Source: an uncultured Bacteroides sp. (GTDB taxonomy: Bacteria > Bacteroidota > Bacteroidia > Bacteroidales > Bacteroidaceae). From it: a DNA stretch of 41,184 nucleotides. Below, one piece after another: positions 8,698 to 18,192 of this stretch. The notes under the pieces are model-generated. The model was not told the DNA's origin and did not search any database. It was given only the letters and a program-made list of their open reading frames with translations. The stretch lies in NCBI GenBank assembly GCA_945833835.1, contig CAMAFR010000019.1, positions 1 through 41,184 of the forward strand, given 5' to 3'. The position numbers and the translations under genes are program-made. Every line of letters starts with the position of its first letter. Position 1 is the stretch's first letter.

Positions 8698-11600
8698 ATG
8701 GCTTTTAGAAAAGACACAAAGATAAAAAGTAATTTCTCAAAGATTACAATCGGACTGGCTTCGCCCGAAGAGATTCTGGAGAACTCGTATGGTGAAGTGC
8801 TCAAACCGGAGACCATCAATTACCGAACTTACAAGCCGGAACGCGACGGTCTGTTCTGTGAACGTATCTTCGGTCCGGTGAAGGACTATGAATGTCATTG
8901 CGGCAAATACAAGCGCATCCGTTATAAAGGCATTGTCTGCGACCGTTGCGGTGTGGAAGTGACCGAGAAGAAGGTGCGCCGTGAACGTAGCGGACACATC
9001 CAGCTGGTGGTGCCTGTGGCACACATCTGGTATTTCCGTTCGTTGCCTAACAAGATAGGTTATTTGTTGGGACTGCCCACCAAGAAACTGGATGCCATTA
9101 TCTATTACGAACGGTATGTGGTCATCCAGGCGGGTGTGAAGGAACAAGACGGCATCAGCAAGTACGACTTGTTGTCGGAAGAAGAATATCTGGACATCCT
9201 TGAGACATTGCCGAAGGACAACCAGTATCTGGAAGACACTGATCCGAACAAGTTCATCGCCAAAATGGGTGCCGAAGCCATCTATGACCTGTTGGTAGGC
9301 CTTGACTTGGACGCACTCTCGTATGAGCTGCGCCATAAGGCCAACAATGATTCGTCGCAGCAGCGTAAGAACGAGGCACTGAAGCGTCTGCAGGTAGTGG
9401 AATCGTTCCGCGCTTCCCGCGGACGTAACAAGCCCGAATGGATGATTGTGCGCATCGTTCCTGTCATTCCGCCCGAACTGCGTCCGTTGGTTCCGCTGGA
9501 TGGCGGCCGCTTCGCCACATCGGACCTGAACGACTTGTACCGTCGCGTGATTATCCGTAACAACCGTCTGAAACGACTGATTGAAATCAAGGCTCCTGAA
9601 GTGATTCTGAGAAACGAAAAACGTATGCTTCAGGAAGCGGTTGACTCGTTGTTCGACAATTCGCGCAAGTCGAGTGCCGTGAAGACGGATGCCAACCGTC
9701 CGTTGAAATCATTGTCGGACAGCTTGAAGGGTAAGCAGGGACGTTTCCGTCAGAACCTGTTGGGTAAACGTGTGGACTACTCGGCCCGTTCGGTCATCGT
9801 TGTCGGTCCCGAACTGAAGATGGGTGAATGCGGTATTCCGAAACTGATGGCTGCCGAACTGTACAAGCCGTTCATCATCCGTAAGCTGATTGAGCGTGGT
9901 ATTGTGAAGACAGTAAAATCGGCCAAGAAGATTGTAGACCGTAAGGAATCGGTTATCTGGGACATTCTGGAACATGTCATGAAAGGACATCCGGTATTGT
10001 TGAACCGTGCCCCGACATTGCACCGTCTGGGTATCCAGGCCTTCCAGCCGAGAATGATCGAAGGTAAGGCTATTCAGCTTCATCCGTTGGCATGTACGGC
10101 GTTCAATGCCGACTTCGACGGTGACCAGATGGCGGTTCATTTGCCTCTGAGCAATGAAGCCGTACTGGAAGCACAGTTGTTGATGCTCCAGTCGCACAAC
10201 ATATTGAATCCTGCCAATGGTGCTCCTATCACAGTGCCTGCACAGGATATGGTGTTGGGCCTGTATTACATCACCAAGCTCCGTAAGGGAGCCAAGGGCG
10301 AAGGCCTGGTGTTCTATGGTCCCGAAGAGGCCATGATTGCCTACAATGAAGGCAAGGTGGACATTCATGCCATCATCAGCGTCCTGACCAAGGATGTGGA
10401 TGAAAACGGCAACATTGTGAAGAAGATGATAAAGGAGACTTCGGTAGGCCGTATCATCGTCAATGAACTGGTGCCCGATGAATGTGGCTATCTGAACCTG
10501 ATTATCTCCAAGAAGTCATTGCGTGACATTATCAGTGACGTTATCAAGCGGGTGGGTGTGGCACGTGCCTGTGAATTCCTCGATGGCATCAAGAACCTCG
10601 GTTATCGCAAGGCCTTCGAAGGCGGTTTGTCCTTCAACTTGGGTGATATCATCATCCCGAAGGAAAAGGAAGAGCTGGTGAAGCGTGGTAACGAGGAAGT
10701 GGAACAGATCATGATGAACTATAACATGGGTTTCATCACCGACAACGAACGTTACAACCAGGTCATCGATACATGGACACACGTCAACAGCGACTTGTCA
10801 GATATCCTGTACAAGACCATCAAGAACGATGACCAAGGTTTCAACTCCGTCTTCATGATGCTGGATTCGGGAGCCCGTGGTTCGAAGGAGCAGATCCGTC
10901 AGCTGTCGGGTATGCGTGGTTTGATGGCGAAGCCGCAGAAAGCCGGTGCCGAAGGTGCGCAGATTATCGAGAACCCGATTCTTTCGAACTTTAAGGAAGG
11001 CTTGTCGGTGCTGGAGTACTTTATCTCTACCCACGGTGCCCGTAAGGGTCTTGCCGATACTGCCTTGAAGACAGCCGATGCCGGATACCTGACCCGCCGA
11101 CTGGTGGATGTCTCACACGATGTCATCATCAACGAAGAAGACTGCGGCACGTTGCGTGGTCTGGTCTGCACGGCATTGAAGAACAATGATGAAGTGATCG
11201 CCACGTTGTATGAGCGTATCCTGGGCCGTGTGTCTGTGCATGACATCATCCATCCTACGACTGGCAATCTGATTGTCGCTGCCGGTGAGGAGATCACAGA
11301 GGCCATTGCCGAAGAGATTGAGAAATCGCCGATAGAAAGTGTCGAGATTCGTTCGGTATTGACTTGTGAGTCGAAGAAAGGTGTTTGTGCGAAGTGCTAC
11401 GGACGTAACCTGGCTTCCAGCCGCATGGTACAGAAGGGCGAAGCTGTCGGTGTGATTGCCGCCCAGTCAATCGGTGAACCGGGTACACAGCTGACGTTGC
11501 GTACCTTCCATGCCGGTGGTATCGCCGGGAACATGGCGGCCAATGCAAGTATTGTGGCCAAGAATCCTTCCCGACTGGAATTTGAGGAACTCCGTACGGT

Positions 11601-12984
11601 AGATGCGGTAGAAGAGACGGGTGAACCGGTGAAGATAGTGGTAGGACGTCTGGCTGAGGTACGCTTCGTCGATGTCAATACGGGCATTGTCCTGTCTACC
11701 CACAATGTGCCTTATGGCTCTAAGCTCTATGCTTCCGATGGAGAAGTGGTAGAGGTAGGCAAGCTCATTGCCAAGTGGGACCCCTTCAATGCTGTCATCG
11801 TGACCGAGGCTGCCGGTAAGATTGATTTCGAATCGGTGATTGAAAACGTGACATATAAGGTGGAATCGGATGAGGCTACCGGTCTGCGTGAAATCATCAT
11901 TACCGAATCGAAGGACAAGAACAAGATTCCGTCACTCCATATTCTGGACGAAAATGGCAATATTATCCGTACCTACAACTTGCCGGTAGGTGGCCATGTG
12001 GTAGTGGAAGACAAGGAAATGGTGAAGTCGGGTGACATCCTCGTGAAGATTCCGCGTGCCGTTGGTAAGGCGGGTGATATCACCGGTGGTCTTCCCCGTG
12101 TCACTGAATTGTTCGAGGCACGTAATCCGTCCAACCCGGCTGTCGTTTCCGAAATCGACGGTGAAGTGACCATGGGCAAGATCAAACGTGGTAACCGGGA
12201 AATCATTGTCACTTCCAAGACAGGTGATGTCCGCAAGTATCTGGTGGCTCTGTCCAAGCAGATTCTGGTACAGGAGAACGACTATGTGCGTGCCGGTACA
12301 CCATTGTCCGACGGTGCCATTACACCTGCTGATATCTTGGCCATCAAAGGTCCTACGGCGGTACAGGAATATATCGTGAACGAAATCCAGGACGTTTATC
12401 GTCTGCAAGGCGTGAAGATCAATGACAAGCACTTTGAGATTATTGTCCGTCAGATGATGCGTAAGGTGCAGATTGATGAACCGGGAGATACACGCTTCTT
12501 GGAACAACAGGTGGTAGACCGTCTGGAATTCAACGAAGAGAACGACCGCATTTGGGGCAAGAAGGTGGTCATTGATGCCGGTGATTCGCAGAACCTCCAG
12601 CCGGGTCAGATTGTAACGGCCCGCAAGCTCCGCGATGAGAACAGTATGTTGAAACGCCGCGACTTGAAACCGGTAGAAGTGCGTGACGCTGTTCCGGCTA
12701 CTTCGACACAGATTCTGCAGGGTATTACCCGTGCCGCATTGCAGACATCCAGCTTTATGTCGGCCGCTTCCTTCCAGGAAACGACTAAGGTACTGAACGA
12801 GGCTGCCATCAACGGTAAAGTGGACAAACTGGAAGGTATGAAAGAAAACGTTATCTGCGGTCACTTGATTCCTGCCGGTACCGGTCAGCGTGAATTCGAG
12901 AAGATTATTGTCGGATCGAAAGAAGAATATGACCGCATCCTTGCCAACCGCAAGAATGTGTTGGACTACAGTGATGTAGAGTAA
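8698..12984 (+). CDS. rpoC: DNA-directed RNA polymerase subunit beta prime
   Basis: The subunit that carries the active-site magnesium and forms the clamp, 1428 residues, as expected for this phylum. The N-terminal zinc site is [20 protein letters not shown] (about residues 65-85). The active-site loop is [16 protein letters not shown]. The trigger loop and bridge-helix region includes [22 protein letters not shown]. The second zinc site uses C of CGTLRG and [20 protein letters not shown] follows. It is the last gene of the ribosomal/RNA polymerase cluster and is closed by a strong terminator. Confidence 0.98.
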   Translation: MAFRKDTKIKSNFSKITIGLASPEEILENSYGEVLKPETINYRTYKPERDGLFCERIFGPVKDYECHCGKYKRIRYKGIVCDRCGVEVTEKKVRRERSGHIQLVVPVAHIWYFRSLPNKIGYLLGLPTKKLDAIIYYERYVVIQAGVKEQDGISKYDLLSEEEYLDILETLPKDNQYLEDTDPNKFIAKMGAEAIYDLLVGLDLDALSYELRHKANNDSSQQRKNEALKRLQVVESFRASRGRNKPEWMIVRIVPVIPPELRPLVPLDGGRFATSDLNDLYRRVIIRNNRLKRLIEIKAPEVILRNEKRMLQEAVDSLFDNSRKSSAVKTDANRPLKSLSDSLKGKQGRFRQNLLGKRVDYSARSVIVVGPELKMGECGIPKLMAAELYKPFIIRKLIERGIVKTVKSAKKIVDRKESVIWDILEHVMKGHPVLLNRAPTLHRLGIQAFQPRMIEGKAIQLHPLACTAFNADFDGDQMAVHLPLSNEAVLEAQLLMLQSHNILNPANGAPITVPAQDMVLGLYYITKLRKGAKGEGLVFYGPEEAMIAYNEGKVDIHAIISVLTKDVDENGNIVKKMIKETSVGRIIVNELVPDECGYLNLIISKKSLRDIISDVIKRVGVARACEFLDGIKNLGYRKAFEGGLSFNLGDIIIPKEKEELVKRGNEEVEQIMMNYNMGFITDNERYNQVIDTWTHVNSDLSDILYKTIKNDDQGFNSVFMMLDSGARGSKEQIRQLSGMRGLMAKPQKAGAEGAQIIENPILSNFKEGLSVLEYFISTHGARKGLADTALKTADAGYLTRRLVDVSHDVIINEEDCGTLRGLVCTALKNNDEVIATLYERILGRVSVHDIIHPTTGNLIVAAGEEITEAIAEEIEKSPIESVEIRSVLTCESKKGVCAKCYGRNLASSRMVQKGEAVGVIAAQSIGEPGTQLTLRTFHAGGIAGNMAANASIVAKNPSRLEFEELRTVDAVEETGEPVKIVVGRLAEVRFVDVNTGIVLSTHNVPYGSKLYASDGEVVEVGKLIAKWDPFNAVIVTEAAGKIDFESVIENVTYKVESDEATGLREIIITESKDKNKIPSLHILDENGNIIRTYNLPVGGHVVVEDKEMVKSGDILVKIPRAVGKAGDITGGLPRVTELFEARNPSNPAVVSEIDGEVTMGKIKRGNREIIVTSKTGDVRKYLVALSKQILVQENDYVRAGTPLSDGAITPADILAIKGPTAVQEYIVNEIQDVYRLQGVKINDKHFEIIVRQMMRKVQIDEPGDTRFLEQQVVDRLEFNEENDRIWGKKVVIDAGDSQNLQPGQIVTARKLRDENSMLKRRDLKPVEVRDAVPATSTQILQGITRAALQTSSFMSAASFQETTKVLNEAAINGKVDKLEGMKENVICGHLIPAGTGQREFEKIIVGSKEEYDRILANRKNVLDYSDVE

Positions 12985-13025
12985 GTCTGCTTCACCTTGT
13001 GAGGTGACGTTTCTATAGAGAAGGA

Positions 13026-13091
13026 CACAGTCTTTATGAGTTTTTTCCCTCGTTTATGGGGGAGGAACATCATAAAGACTGTGCCTTTTTT
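13026..13091 (+). terminator. Intrinsic terminator after rpoC
   Basis: A perfect 14-bp stem (13026-13039 with 13070-13083) encloses a 30-base loop and is followed two bases later by TTTTTT (13086-13091). It begins 41 bases after the rpoC stop and ends the long transcription unit that starts at the tRNA cluster. Confidence 0.85.
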
Positions 13092-13111
13092 ATAAAAAAC
13101 AGTCCGAAAGC

Positions 13112-13142
13112 TTTGCGATATTGAGAAAAACTACTACCTTTG
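13112..13142 (+). promoter_or_regulatory. Bacteroides-type promoter of tRNA-Leu
   Basis: TTTG at 13112-13115, a 19-bp spacer, then TACCTTTG at 13135-13142. This matches the sigma-ABfr consensus TTTG/TAnnTTTG. Transcription should begin a few bases downstream and reach tRNA-Leu about 23 bases after the -7 box. It is among the best promoter matches in the window. Confidence 0.8.
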
Positions 13143-13165
13143 CAATCGCAAACGGAAAACGAGTT

Positions 13166-13249
13166 GCCCAGATGGCGGAATCGGTAGACGCGCTGGTCTC
13201 AAACACCAGTGGAGTAACATCCATCCCGGTTCGACCCCGGGTCTGGGTA
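13166..13249 (+). tRNA. tRNA-Leu(CAA)
   Basis: A type II tRNA. The acceptor GCCCAGA (13166-13172) pairs with TCTGGGT (13242-13248) with a G-T first pair, as in several bacterial tRNA-Leu genes; discriminator A13249. The anticodon stem CTGGT/ACCAG holds the loop CTCAAAC with CAA at 13200-13202. A long variable arm and a T arm with GGTTCGACC follow. No CCA is encoded. It is a single-gene unit with its own promoter and terminator. Confidence 0.94.
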
Positions 13250-13252
13250 CAT

Positions 13253-13294
13253 AAAGCACTTCTGAATCTTTTGATTTTGAGGTGCTTTCTTTTT
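13253..13294 (+). terminator. Intrinsic terminator after tRNA-Leu
   Basis: A 10-bp stem (13253-13262 with 13279-13288, one G-T pair) is followed by CTTTTT (13289-13294). It starts 4 bases after the tRNA. The remaining 55 bases up to the pnp terminator hold nothing I recognise. Confidence 0.75.
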
Positions 13295-13349
13295 GCAGGG
13301 TAGCGAAAAGCAACACTACCTCCGCTGGTTAGCCATCTGTTGAGGCTAT

Positions 13350-13387
13350 AAAAAAAGAGGAGGGTATGCCTTGACACACCCTCCTCT
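13350..13387 (-). terminator. Intrinsic terminator of pnp
   Basis: On the minus strand a perfect 10-bp stem (13356-13365 with 13378-13387 in plus coordinates, 12-base loop) is followed by seven T residues, seen as the A run 13350-13356 on the plus strand. It lies about 35 bases beyond the pnp stop. Confidence 0.85.
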
Positions 13388-13421
13388 ATAAAACGGTTCA
13401 ACTGATTGTTTCAGTCAGCCA

Positions 13422-15605
13422 TCAGTTTCTTTCTTTATGCTGCTGTCTTTTTTCGCGACGGGGACGGCCACCTTCTTCCGACATGCCTTCCGGTTTGGGC
13501 AGCAATACCTTATGTGACAGCTTGAACTTGCCGGTCTTCGGGTCGATGTCGAGCAGTTTCACATCAATTTCATCGCCTTCTTTCAGTCCGGCTTCTTCGA
13601 TGGTTTCCAGGCGCTTCCAATCGATTTCAGAGATATGGAGCAAACCATCCTTGCCCGGCAGGAATTCGACGAACGCACCATAAGGCATGATGGAGCGCAC
13701 TTTACCTTTGTAGACTTCGCCTACTTCGGGAACGGCGACAATGCCCTTTATCAGACGGATGGCACCGTCGATGCTCTGCTTGTTGTTGCCCGAGATCTCG
13801 ATACGGCCCACACCGTCGATTTCTTCGATAGTGATGGTGGCACCGGTCTCTTCCTGCATACCCTGGATAATCTTGCCGCCCGGGCCGATGACAGCACCGA
13901 TGAATTCTTTCGGAATGGTCATCATCTCGATACGCGGAGCGTGCGGCTTCAGTTCCGGACGCGGTTCTGCGAGGCAGTCGGTCAGTTTGCCGAGGATGTA
14001 TTCGCGGCCCTGTTTAGCCTGCAAGAGTGCTTTTTCCAGAATGTCGTAGGTCAGACCGTCGCACTTGATATCCATTTGTGTGGCGGTGATGCCGTCGCGT
14101 GTTCCAGTCACCTTGAAGTCCATATCGCCGAGGTGGTCTTCATCGCCGAGGATATCCGACAGGACAGCGTATTTTTCTTCACCTGCGTTCTTGATCAAAC
14201 CCATGGCGATACCGGATACCGGTTTCTTCATCGGTACACCCGCATCCATCAACGCCAATGTGCCGGCACAAACCGTAGCCATTGAAGAAGAGCCGTTGGA
14301 TTCGAGGATGTCAGACATGATACGGATGGTGTAGGGATAGTTGGCGGGAATCTGTCCTTTCAGGGCACGCCATGCCAGATGTCCGTGGCCAATCTCGCGG
14401 CGGCCTACACCGCGCTGTGCCTTGGCTTCGCCGGTAGAGAACGGCGGGAAGTTATAATGCAGCAGGAAACGTTCCTTGTGCTGGTCCAGCACGTCGTCGA
14501 CAATCTTCTCGTCCAGCTTGGTACCCAAGGTGACGGTGCTCAGCGATTGTGTCTCGCCGCGTGTGAAGATGGAAGAACCGTGAGGACCGGGCAGCGGGCT
14601 GACTTCGCACCAGATGGGGCGGATATCGGTGGTGGCACGTCCGTCCAGACGCTTGCCCTCGTCGAGGATGCAGCGGCGCATGGCTTCTTTTTCCACATCG
14701 TGATAATAACGGTCAATCATGCCTCCCTTTTCTTCCAGCTCTTCTTCGGAGAATTGGGCCTTGAATTCCTCGCATACGGCGGTGAAGGCCTCCTCACGCT
14801 CGTGCTTGTTCTTGTTGCCCGACTGTGCGATGGCATACGCCTTGTCATAGCAGGCTTCGTGTACGGCCTTGCGCAGGTCTTCATCGTTTTCTTCGTGGCA
14901 ATATTCGCGCTTCTGGGTCTTGCCGGCTTCTTCCATCAGTTCCATCTGCACCTTGCAGTGTACCTTGATGGCTTCGTGGGCGAACTTCATGGCTTCCAGC
15001 AGGTCCTGTTCGGACACTTCGCTCATTTCGCCTTCTACCATCATGATGTTCTCATACGTAGCGGCTACCATGATGTCCATGTCGGCACGTTCCAGCATTT
15101 CAAAGGTGGGGTCGATGACGAACTGGCCGTCAACGCGGGCTACACGCACTTCCGAAATGGGGCCTCCGAAGGGAATGTCTGATACGGCCAGTGCGGCTGA
15201 GGCTGCCAGTCCGGCCAAGGCGTCGGGCATATCTACGCCGTCGGCCGAGAACAGAATGATATTCACATATACTTCTGCATGGAAATTGTCCGGGAAGAGG
15301 GGACGGAGCGCACGGTCTACCAAGCGACAGGTCAGGATTTCATAGTCAGAAGCCTTGCCCTCGCGTTTGGTAAATCCGCCCGGAAAGCGTCCGAATGCGG
15401 AATATTTCTCTTTATACTCTACCTGAAGGGGCATGAAATCAGTACCGGGAACTGCATCTTTTGCTGCACAAACAGTAGCCAGCAACATGGTATTTCCCAT
15501 GCGTAGCATAACAGCACCATCTGCCTGTTTTGCCAGCTTTCCCGTTTCGAGGGTGATGGTTCTGCCATCGCCTAACTCGATCGTCTTAACAATAGGATTA
15601 ATCAT
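13422..15605 (-). CDS. pnp: Polyribonucleotide nucleotidyltransferase (PNPase)
   Basis: A 3'-5' phosphorolytic exoribonuclease of the RNA degradation machinery that forms a trimer. The 727-residue protein has two RNase PH domains (about 10-140 and 325-460) joined by a helical linker rich in charged residues. The KH domain includes [20 protein letters not shown] (near 565-590) and the S1 domain [33 protein letters not shown] (about 628-660). A short basic tail ends the protein. The catalytic second PH domain retains FTRGETQSL and the [18 protein letters not shown] segment. It starts [14 protein letters not shown], has its own terminator, and diverges from the lipoprotein gene. Confidence 0.97.
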   Translation of the reverse strand: MINPIVKTIELGDGRTITLETGKLAKQADGAVMLRMGNTMLLATVCAAKDAVPGTDFMPLQVEYKEKYSAFGRFPGGFTKREGKASDYEILTCRLVDRALRPLFPDNFHAEVYVNIILFSADGVDMPDALAGLAASAALAVSDIPFGGPISEVRVARVDGQFVIDPTFEMLERADMDIMVAATYENIMMVEGEMSEVSEQDLLEAMKFAHEAIKVHCKVQMELMEEAGKTQKREYCHEENDEDLRKAVHEACYDKAYAIAQSGNKNKHEREEAFTAVCEEFKAQFSEEELEEKGGMIDRYYHDVEKEAMRRCILDEGKRLDGRATTDIRPIWCEVSPLPGPHGSSIFTRGETQSLSTVTLGTKLDEKIVDDVLDQHKERFLLHYNFPPFSTGEAKAQRGVGRREIGHGHLAWRALKGQIPANYPYTIRIMSDILESNGSSSMATVCAGTLALMDAGVPMKKPVSGIAMGLIKNAGEEKYAVLSDILGDEDHLGDMDFKVTGTRDGITATQMDIKCDGLTYDILEKALLQAKQGREYILGKLTDCLAEPRPELKPHAPRIEMMTIPKEFIGAVIGPGGKIIQGMQEETGATITIEEIDGVGRIEISGNNKQSIDGAIRLIKGIVAVPEVGEVYKGKVRSIMPYGAFVEFLPGKDGLLHISEIDWKRLETIEEAGLKEGDEIDVKLLDIDPKTGKFKLSHKVLLPKPEGMSEEGGRPRREKRQQHKERN

Positions 15606-15641
15606 AAAATTTTTATTAAATTATTTCGTCATAAAAGCGCA

Positions 15642-15649
15642 CAAAGATA
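15642..15649 (-). promoter_or_regulatory. Probable -7 box of the pnp promoter
   Basis: On the minus strand TATCTTTG, 36 bases before the pnp start codon, fits the Bacteroides -7 consensus TAnnTTTG. No good TTTG is found about 20 bases further upstream, so the -33 element is weak or absent. Confidence 0.55.
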
Positions 15650-15775
15650 GCGATTTTATCCTACGGATGCGGGTTGAAAGGGATAAATCTTTGGGCTATT
15701 TTGGTTTTTTATTGAAATAGTTCCTTTTTGACAGTGAAAATCACGGCTTTGACAGACAAGAAGATGGATAAAAAC

Positions 15776-15805
15776 TTTGCAAAACCATGAAAAGCCGTAT
15801 CTTTG
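15776..15805 (+). promoter_or_regulatory. Promoter of the redoxin-like lipoprotein gene
   Basis: TTTG at 15776-15779, an 18-bp spacer, then TATCTTTG at 15798-15805; the ATG is 28 bases further on. The spacer is one base shorter than the usual 19-21. The 228-bp gap between the pnp and lipoprotein start codons holds this promoter and the divergent pnp -7 box, and nothing else that I recognise. Confidence 0.65.
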
Positions 15806-15833
15806 CACCGGAAAAAACAGATTATTACCAGGA

Positions 15834-16979
15834 ATGAAAAGAAATGCGTATTTGGTGGCAGCAGTGCTGGCGGCCGGTCTTGCGTCGTGCGTCAGTGAGC
15901 CTGCTTTTAAGGTAGAAGGACAGGTGGCCGATGCTGCCGACAAGATGTTGTATTTTGAGCAGACGGGGCTGGAAGGCATCGTGGCACTCGATTCTGTACG
16001 GTTGGGGACGGGCGGGACGTTCAAGTTCACACAGCCACGTCCGGAAGCACCCGATTTCTACCGGCTGCGGATGGAGGGAAAGGTGATCAATTTTGCCGTC
16101 GACTCTACCGAGACCGTCACCGTGCGTGCCGACTACGGTCATTTCGCCACCGATTATCAGATAGAGGGCTCGGACAACAATGCCAAAATCAAGGAGCTGG
16201 TGCTGCTCCAGGCCGACCTGCAAAACCGTGTGAACCAGCTCGGGACGGCGGGATTGCCTGCAGGCGTTGCGCACGACAGCCTGATGCACCTGATTGACCG
16301 GTACAAAGATGCCGTGAAGCGCAACTATATTTTCGTGGGGCCTAACAAGTCTTATGCTTATTTCGCTTTGTTCCAGCAACTGAACGGCTATATGATTTTC
16401 GACCCGTTGAGCAATAAGGATGACATCAAGTGCTTTGCCGCCGTGGCCACCAGTCTGAACAACCTGTATCCGCATGCCGACCGTTCGCGCAACCTCTATA
16501 ATATGGTCATCAAGGGGATGAAGAATACACGTACGCCGCAGGTGAAAGAGGTGGAGTTGCCTGCCGGAGTGGTGCGCGAGGCTTCCATCATTGACATTCC
16601 GCTGATGGATGTGCACGGTGTCACCCGTCATCTGACCGATTTGAAGGGAAAAGTCGTACTGATTGACTTTACGGTCTATCAGCATGCCGCATCGGCGGCA
16701 CGCAACCTCGCCCTTCGCGAACTCTATGGCAAGTATGCCGGCCAGGGGCTGGAGATTTATCAGATAGCCTTGGATGCCGATGAGCATTTCTGGAAGACGG
16801 CCAGCGACAATCTGCCTTGGATTTGTGTGCGCGACCCGCAGGGACCCTATTCCCCCTACCTTAATATATATGGGGTGACAGAGCTGCCGGCCGCTTTTGT
16901 GGTCAACCGCAACAACGAGCTGGCTGTACGGGTGGGCGAGAAGACCGCTTTGGAAGAGGAAATAAAGAAACTATTATAA
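15834..16979 (+). CDS. Thioredoxin-fold lipoprotein with no CXXC motif
   Basis: A 381-residue predicted lipoprotein. The signal peptide MKRNAYLVAAVLAAGLASC ends in the lipobox LASC with Cys19. The first part (about 25-115) resembles the beta-rich DUF4369-type domain common in Bacteroidetes redoxin lipoproteins; a helical middle follows. The C-terminal part (about 255-381) has the redoxin pattern: DLKGKVVLIDF, then TELPAAFVV with the cis-proline segment. Where thioredoxins have WCXXC it reads TVYQHAA (residues 280-286), so both cysteines are missing and disulfide chemistry is unlikely. The ATG at 15834 was preferred over an upstream TTG because it gives the signal peptide and lies after the promoter. 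The role is unknown; a cell-envelope binding or chaperone role is a guess. Confidence 0.8.
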   Translation: MKRNAYLVAAVLAAGLASCVSEPAFKVEGQVADAADKMLYFEQTGLEGIVALDSVRLGTGGTFKFTQPRPEAPDFYRLRMEGKVINFAVDSTETVTVRADYGHFATDYQIEGSDNNAKIKELVLLQADLQNRVNQLGTAGLPAGVAHDSLMHLIDRYKDAVKRNYIFVGPNKSYAYFALFQQLNGYMIFDPLSNKDDIKCFAAVATSLNNLYPHADRSRNLYNMVIKGMKNTRTPQVKEVELPAGVVREASIIDIPLMDVHGVTRHLTDLKGKVVLIDFTVYQHAASAARNLALRELYGKYAGQGLEIYQIALDADEHFWKTASDNLPWICVRDPQGPYSPYLNIYGVTELPAAFVVNRNNELAVRVGEKTALEEEIKKLL

Positions 16980-17014
16980 AATGTTGAAAAGCATCCTAAA
17001 TAGCCCGGCCTAAA

Positions 17015-17046
17015 CTTGTGTCATAACTTTAAAAGGGCTATCTTTG
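17015..17046 (+). promoter_or_regulatory. Promoter of greA
   Basis: CTTG at 17015-17018, a 20-bp spacer, then TATCTTTG at 17039-17046. The -7 box is a full match and the -33 box three of four. It lies about 120 bases before the greA start codon, leaving a leader of roughly 110 bases that contains a terminator-like hairpin. Confidence 0.7.
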
Positions 17047-17067
17047 CATGAAGGATATACGAATGAA

Positions 17068-17107
17068 GGGTTCCGGCATTGTTGTTTTGATGTCGGAATT
17101 CTTTTTT
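17068..17107 (+). terminator. Terminator-like hairpin inside the greA leader
   Basis: A 12-bp stem (17068-17079 with 17090-17101, three G-T pairs) is followed at once by TTTTTT (17102-17107). It lies about 20 bases downstream of the greA -7 box and 58 bases before the greA ATG. It should end much of the transcription from that promoter, giving either an attenuated leader or a small RNA of about 55 bases. Confidence 0.7.
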
Positions 17108-17150
17108 CTTTTGTTCCAACAGAAATCTATTTATAACAATCATAAAAATT

Positions 17151-17156
17151 AGGAGG
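17151..17156 (+). promoter_or_regulatory. Strong Shine-Dalgarno sequence of greA
   Basis: AGGAGG lies 9 bases before the ATG at 17166. This is rare in this genome region and decides between that ATG and a second in-frame ATG 9 bases further on. Confidence 0.75.
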
Positions 17157-17165
17157 AAAATAGAA

Positions 17166-17630
17166 ATGGCTTATATGTCAGAAGAAGGCTACCAGAAACT
17201 GGTGGCGGAATTGCGGCAGTTGGAGGCGGTAGAGCGTCCGAAGATCATCGCTGCCATTGCGGAAGCGCGTGACAAGGGTGACTTGTCGGAAAATGCGGAA
17301 TACGATGCGGCCAAAGAGGCGCAGAGTATGCTGGAATCTAAAATCAACCAGCTGAAGGCTACCATCAGCGAAGCCAAGATTATCGATACATCAAAGCTGA
17401 AATGCGATACGGTGCAGATTCTTACCCGTGTGGAGCTGAAGAACGTCAAGACCGGCATGAAGATGGCCTATACCATCGTGTCGGAGAGCGAGGCCAACCT
17501 CAAGCAGGGAAAGATTTCCGTCAACACCCCGATTGCACAGGGACTGCTGGGCAAGAAGGTGGGCGATGTGGCCGAAATCACCATCCCGCAGGGTAAAATC
17601 AGTCTGGAAGTGACAGGTATATCATTTTAA
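17166..17630 (+). CDS. greA: Transcription elongation factor GreA
   Basis: GreA enters the secondary channel of RNA polymerase and stimulates cleavage of backtracked RNA. The protein has 154 residues: an N-terminal coiled coil with the acidic tip GDLSENAEY (Asp39 and Glu42, which position the catalytic metal), and a C-terminal FKBP-like domain containing SVNTPIAQGLLGKKVGDVAEITIP. Length is normal. The strong Shine-Dalgarno motif fixes the start. Upstream are its own promoter and a premature terminator, which suggests control at the leader, as known for greA in E. coli, though nothing shows the mechanism is the same. A HIT-family gene follows 55 bases later. Confidence 0.97.
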   Translation: MAYMSEEGYQKLVAELRQLEAVERPKIIAAIAEARDKGDLSENAEYDAAKEAQSMLESKINQLKATISEAKIIDTSKLKCDTVQILTRVELKNVKTGMKMAYTIVSESEANLKQGKISVNTPIAQGLLGKKVGDVAEITIPQGKISLEVTGISF

Positions 17631-17634
17631 CGGT

Positions 17635-17665
17635 AAGGCAGGTCTGCGTGCAGCGGGTCTGCCTT
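17635..17665 (+). terminator. Possible weak terminator between greA and the HIT gene
   Basis: AAGGCAG (17635-17641) pairs with CTGCCTT (17659-17665), with a GC-rich interior that can form a smaller hairpin. Only a short CTTTA follows, so termination is likely partial at best and the HIT gene may be co-transcribed with greA. Confidence 0.4.
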
Positions 17666-17685
17666 CTTTAATACTCATAAGTTAT

Positions 17686-18093
17686 ATGGCAACAATATTC
17701 AGTAAAATTATCGCGGGCGAAATTCCCAGCTATAAGGTGGCGGAAGACGACCGTTTCTATGCTTTTCTCGATATCAATCCGTTGGCGAAAGGACACACGC
17801 TGGTGGTTCCCAAACGGGAGGTGGATTATATCTTCGACCTGACCGATGAGGAGCTGGCCGCCATGCAGGTCTTTGCGAAGCGGGTGGCGTTGGCCATCCG
17901 TCAGGCCTTCCCTTGCAAGAAGGTGGGACAGGCCGTCATCGGGCTGGAGGTGCCGCATGCACACATTCATCTCATTCCTATCCAGAAAGAATCGGATATG
18001 ATCTTCTCTAACCCGAAGCTGAAACTCACCGATGAGGAGTTCCGGTCGGTAGCGGCTGCCATCCAGTCGGCTTGGGCGGCGCAGCATGCCTGA
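17686..18093 (+). CDS. HIT family protein (purine nucleoside phosphoramidase type)
   Basis: A 135-residue histidine-triad protein of the Hint group, which hydrolyses AMP-linked phosphoramidates; its cellular substrate is usually unknown. It begins with the family's typical TIFSKIIAGEIPSYKV and contains NPLAKGHTLVVPKREV. The histidine triad is HAHIHLIP (His91, His93, His95), with the last histidine as the nucleophile by family knowledge. It has no signal peptide, so it is cytoplasmic. It is downstream of greA on the same strand and convergent with the guanylyltransferase gene. Confidence 0.93.
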   Translation: MATIFSKIIAGEIPSYKVAEDDRFYAFLDINPLAKGHTLVVPKREVDYIFDLTDEELAAMQVFAKRVALAIRQAFPCKKVGQAVIGLEVPHAHIHLIPIQKESDMIFSNPKLKLTDEEFRSVAAAIQSAWAAQHA

Positions 18094-18114
18094 TTTTCTA
18101 TTCTTCCACTTCAT

Positions 18115-18152
18115 AAAAAGCCTCCACTCCCTTCGCATGAGGGGAGTGGAGG
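18115..18152 (-). terminator. Terminator between the convergent HIT and manC genes
   Basis: An 11-bp perfect stem (18121-18131 with 18142-18152, 10-base loop). On the minus strand it is followed by GCTTTTT (A run at 18115-18119 on plus), so it mainly serves the guanylyltransferase gene, whose stop is about 40 bases away. On the plus strand it also lies 28 bases after the HIT gene and may work in both directions. Confidence 0.75.
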
Positions 18153-18192
18153 TTCCTTGTCTTGTCCGGCAGGTGTGCCGGTAGCCTGTCTT

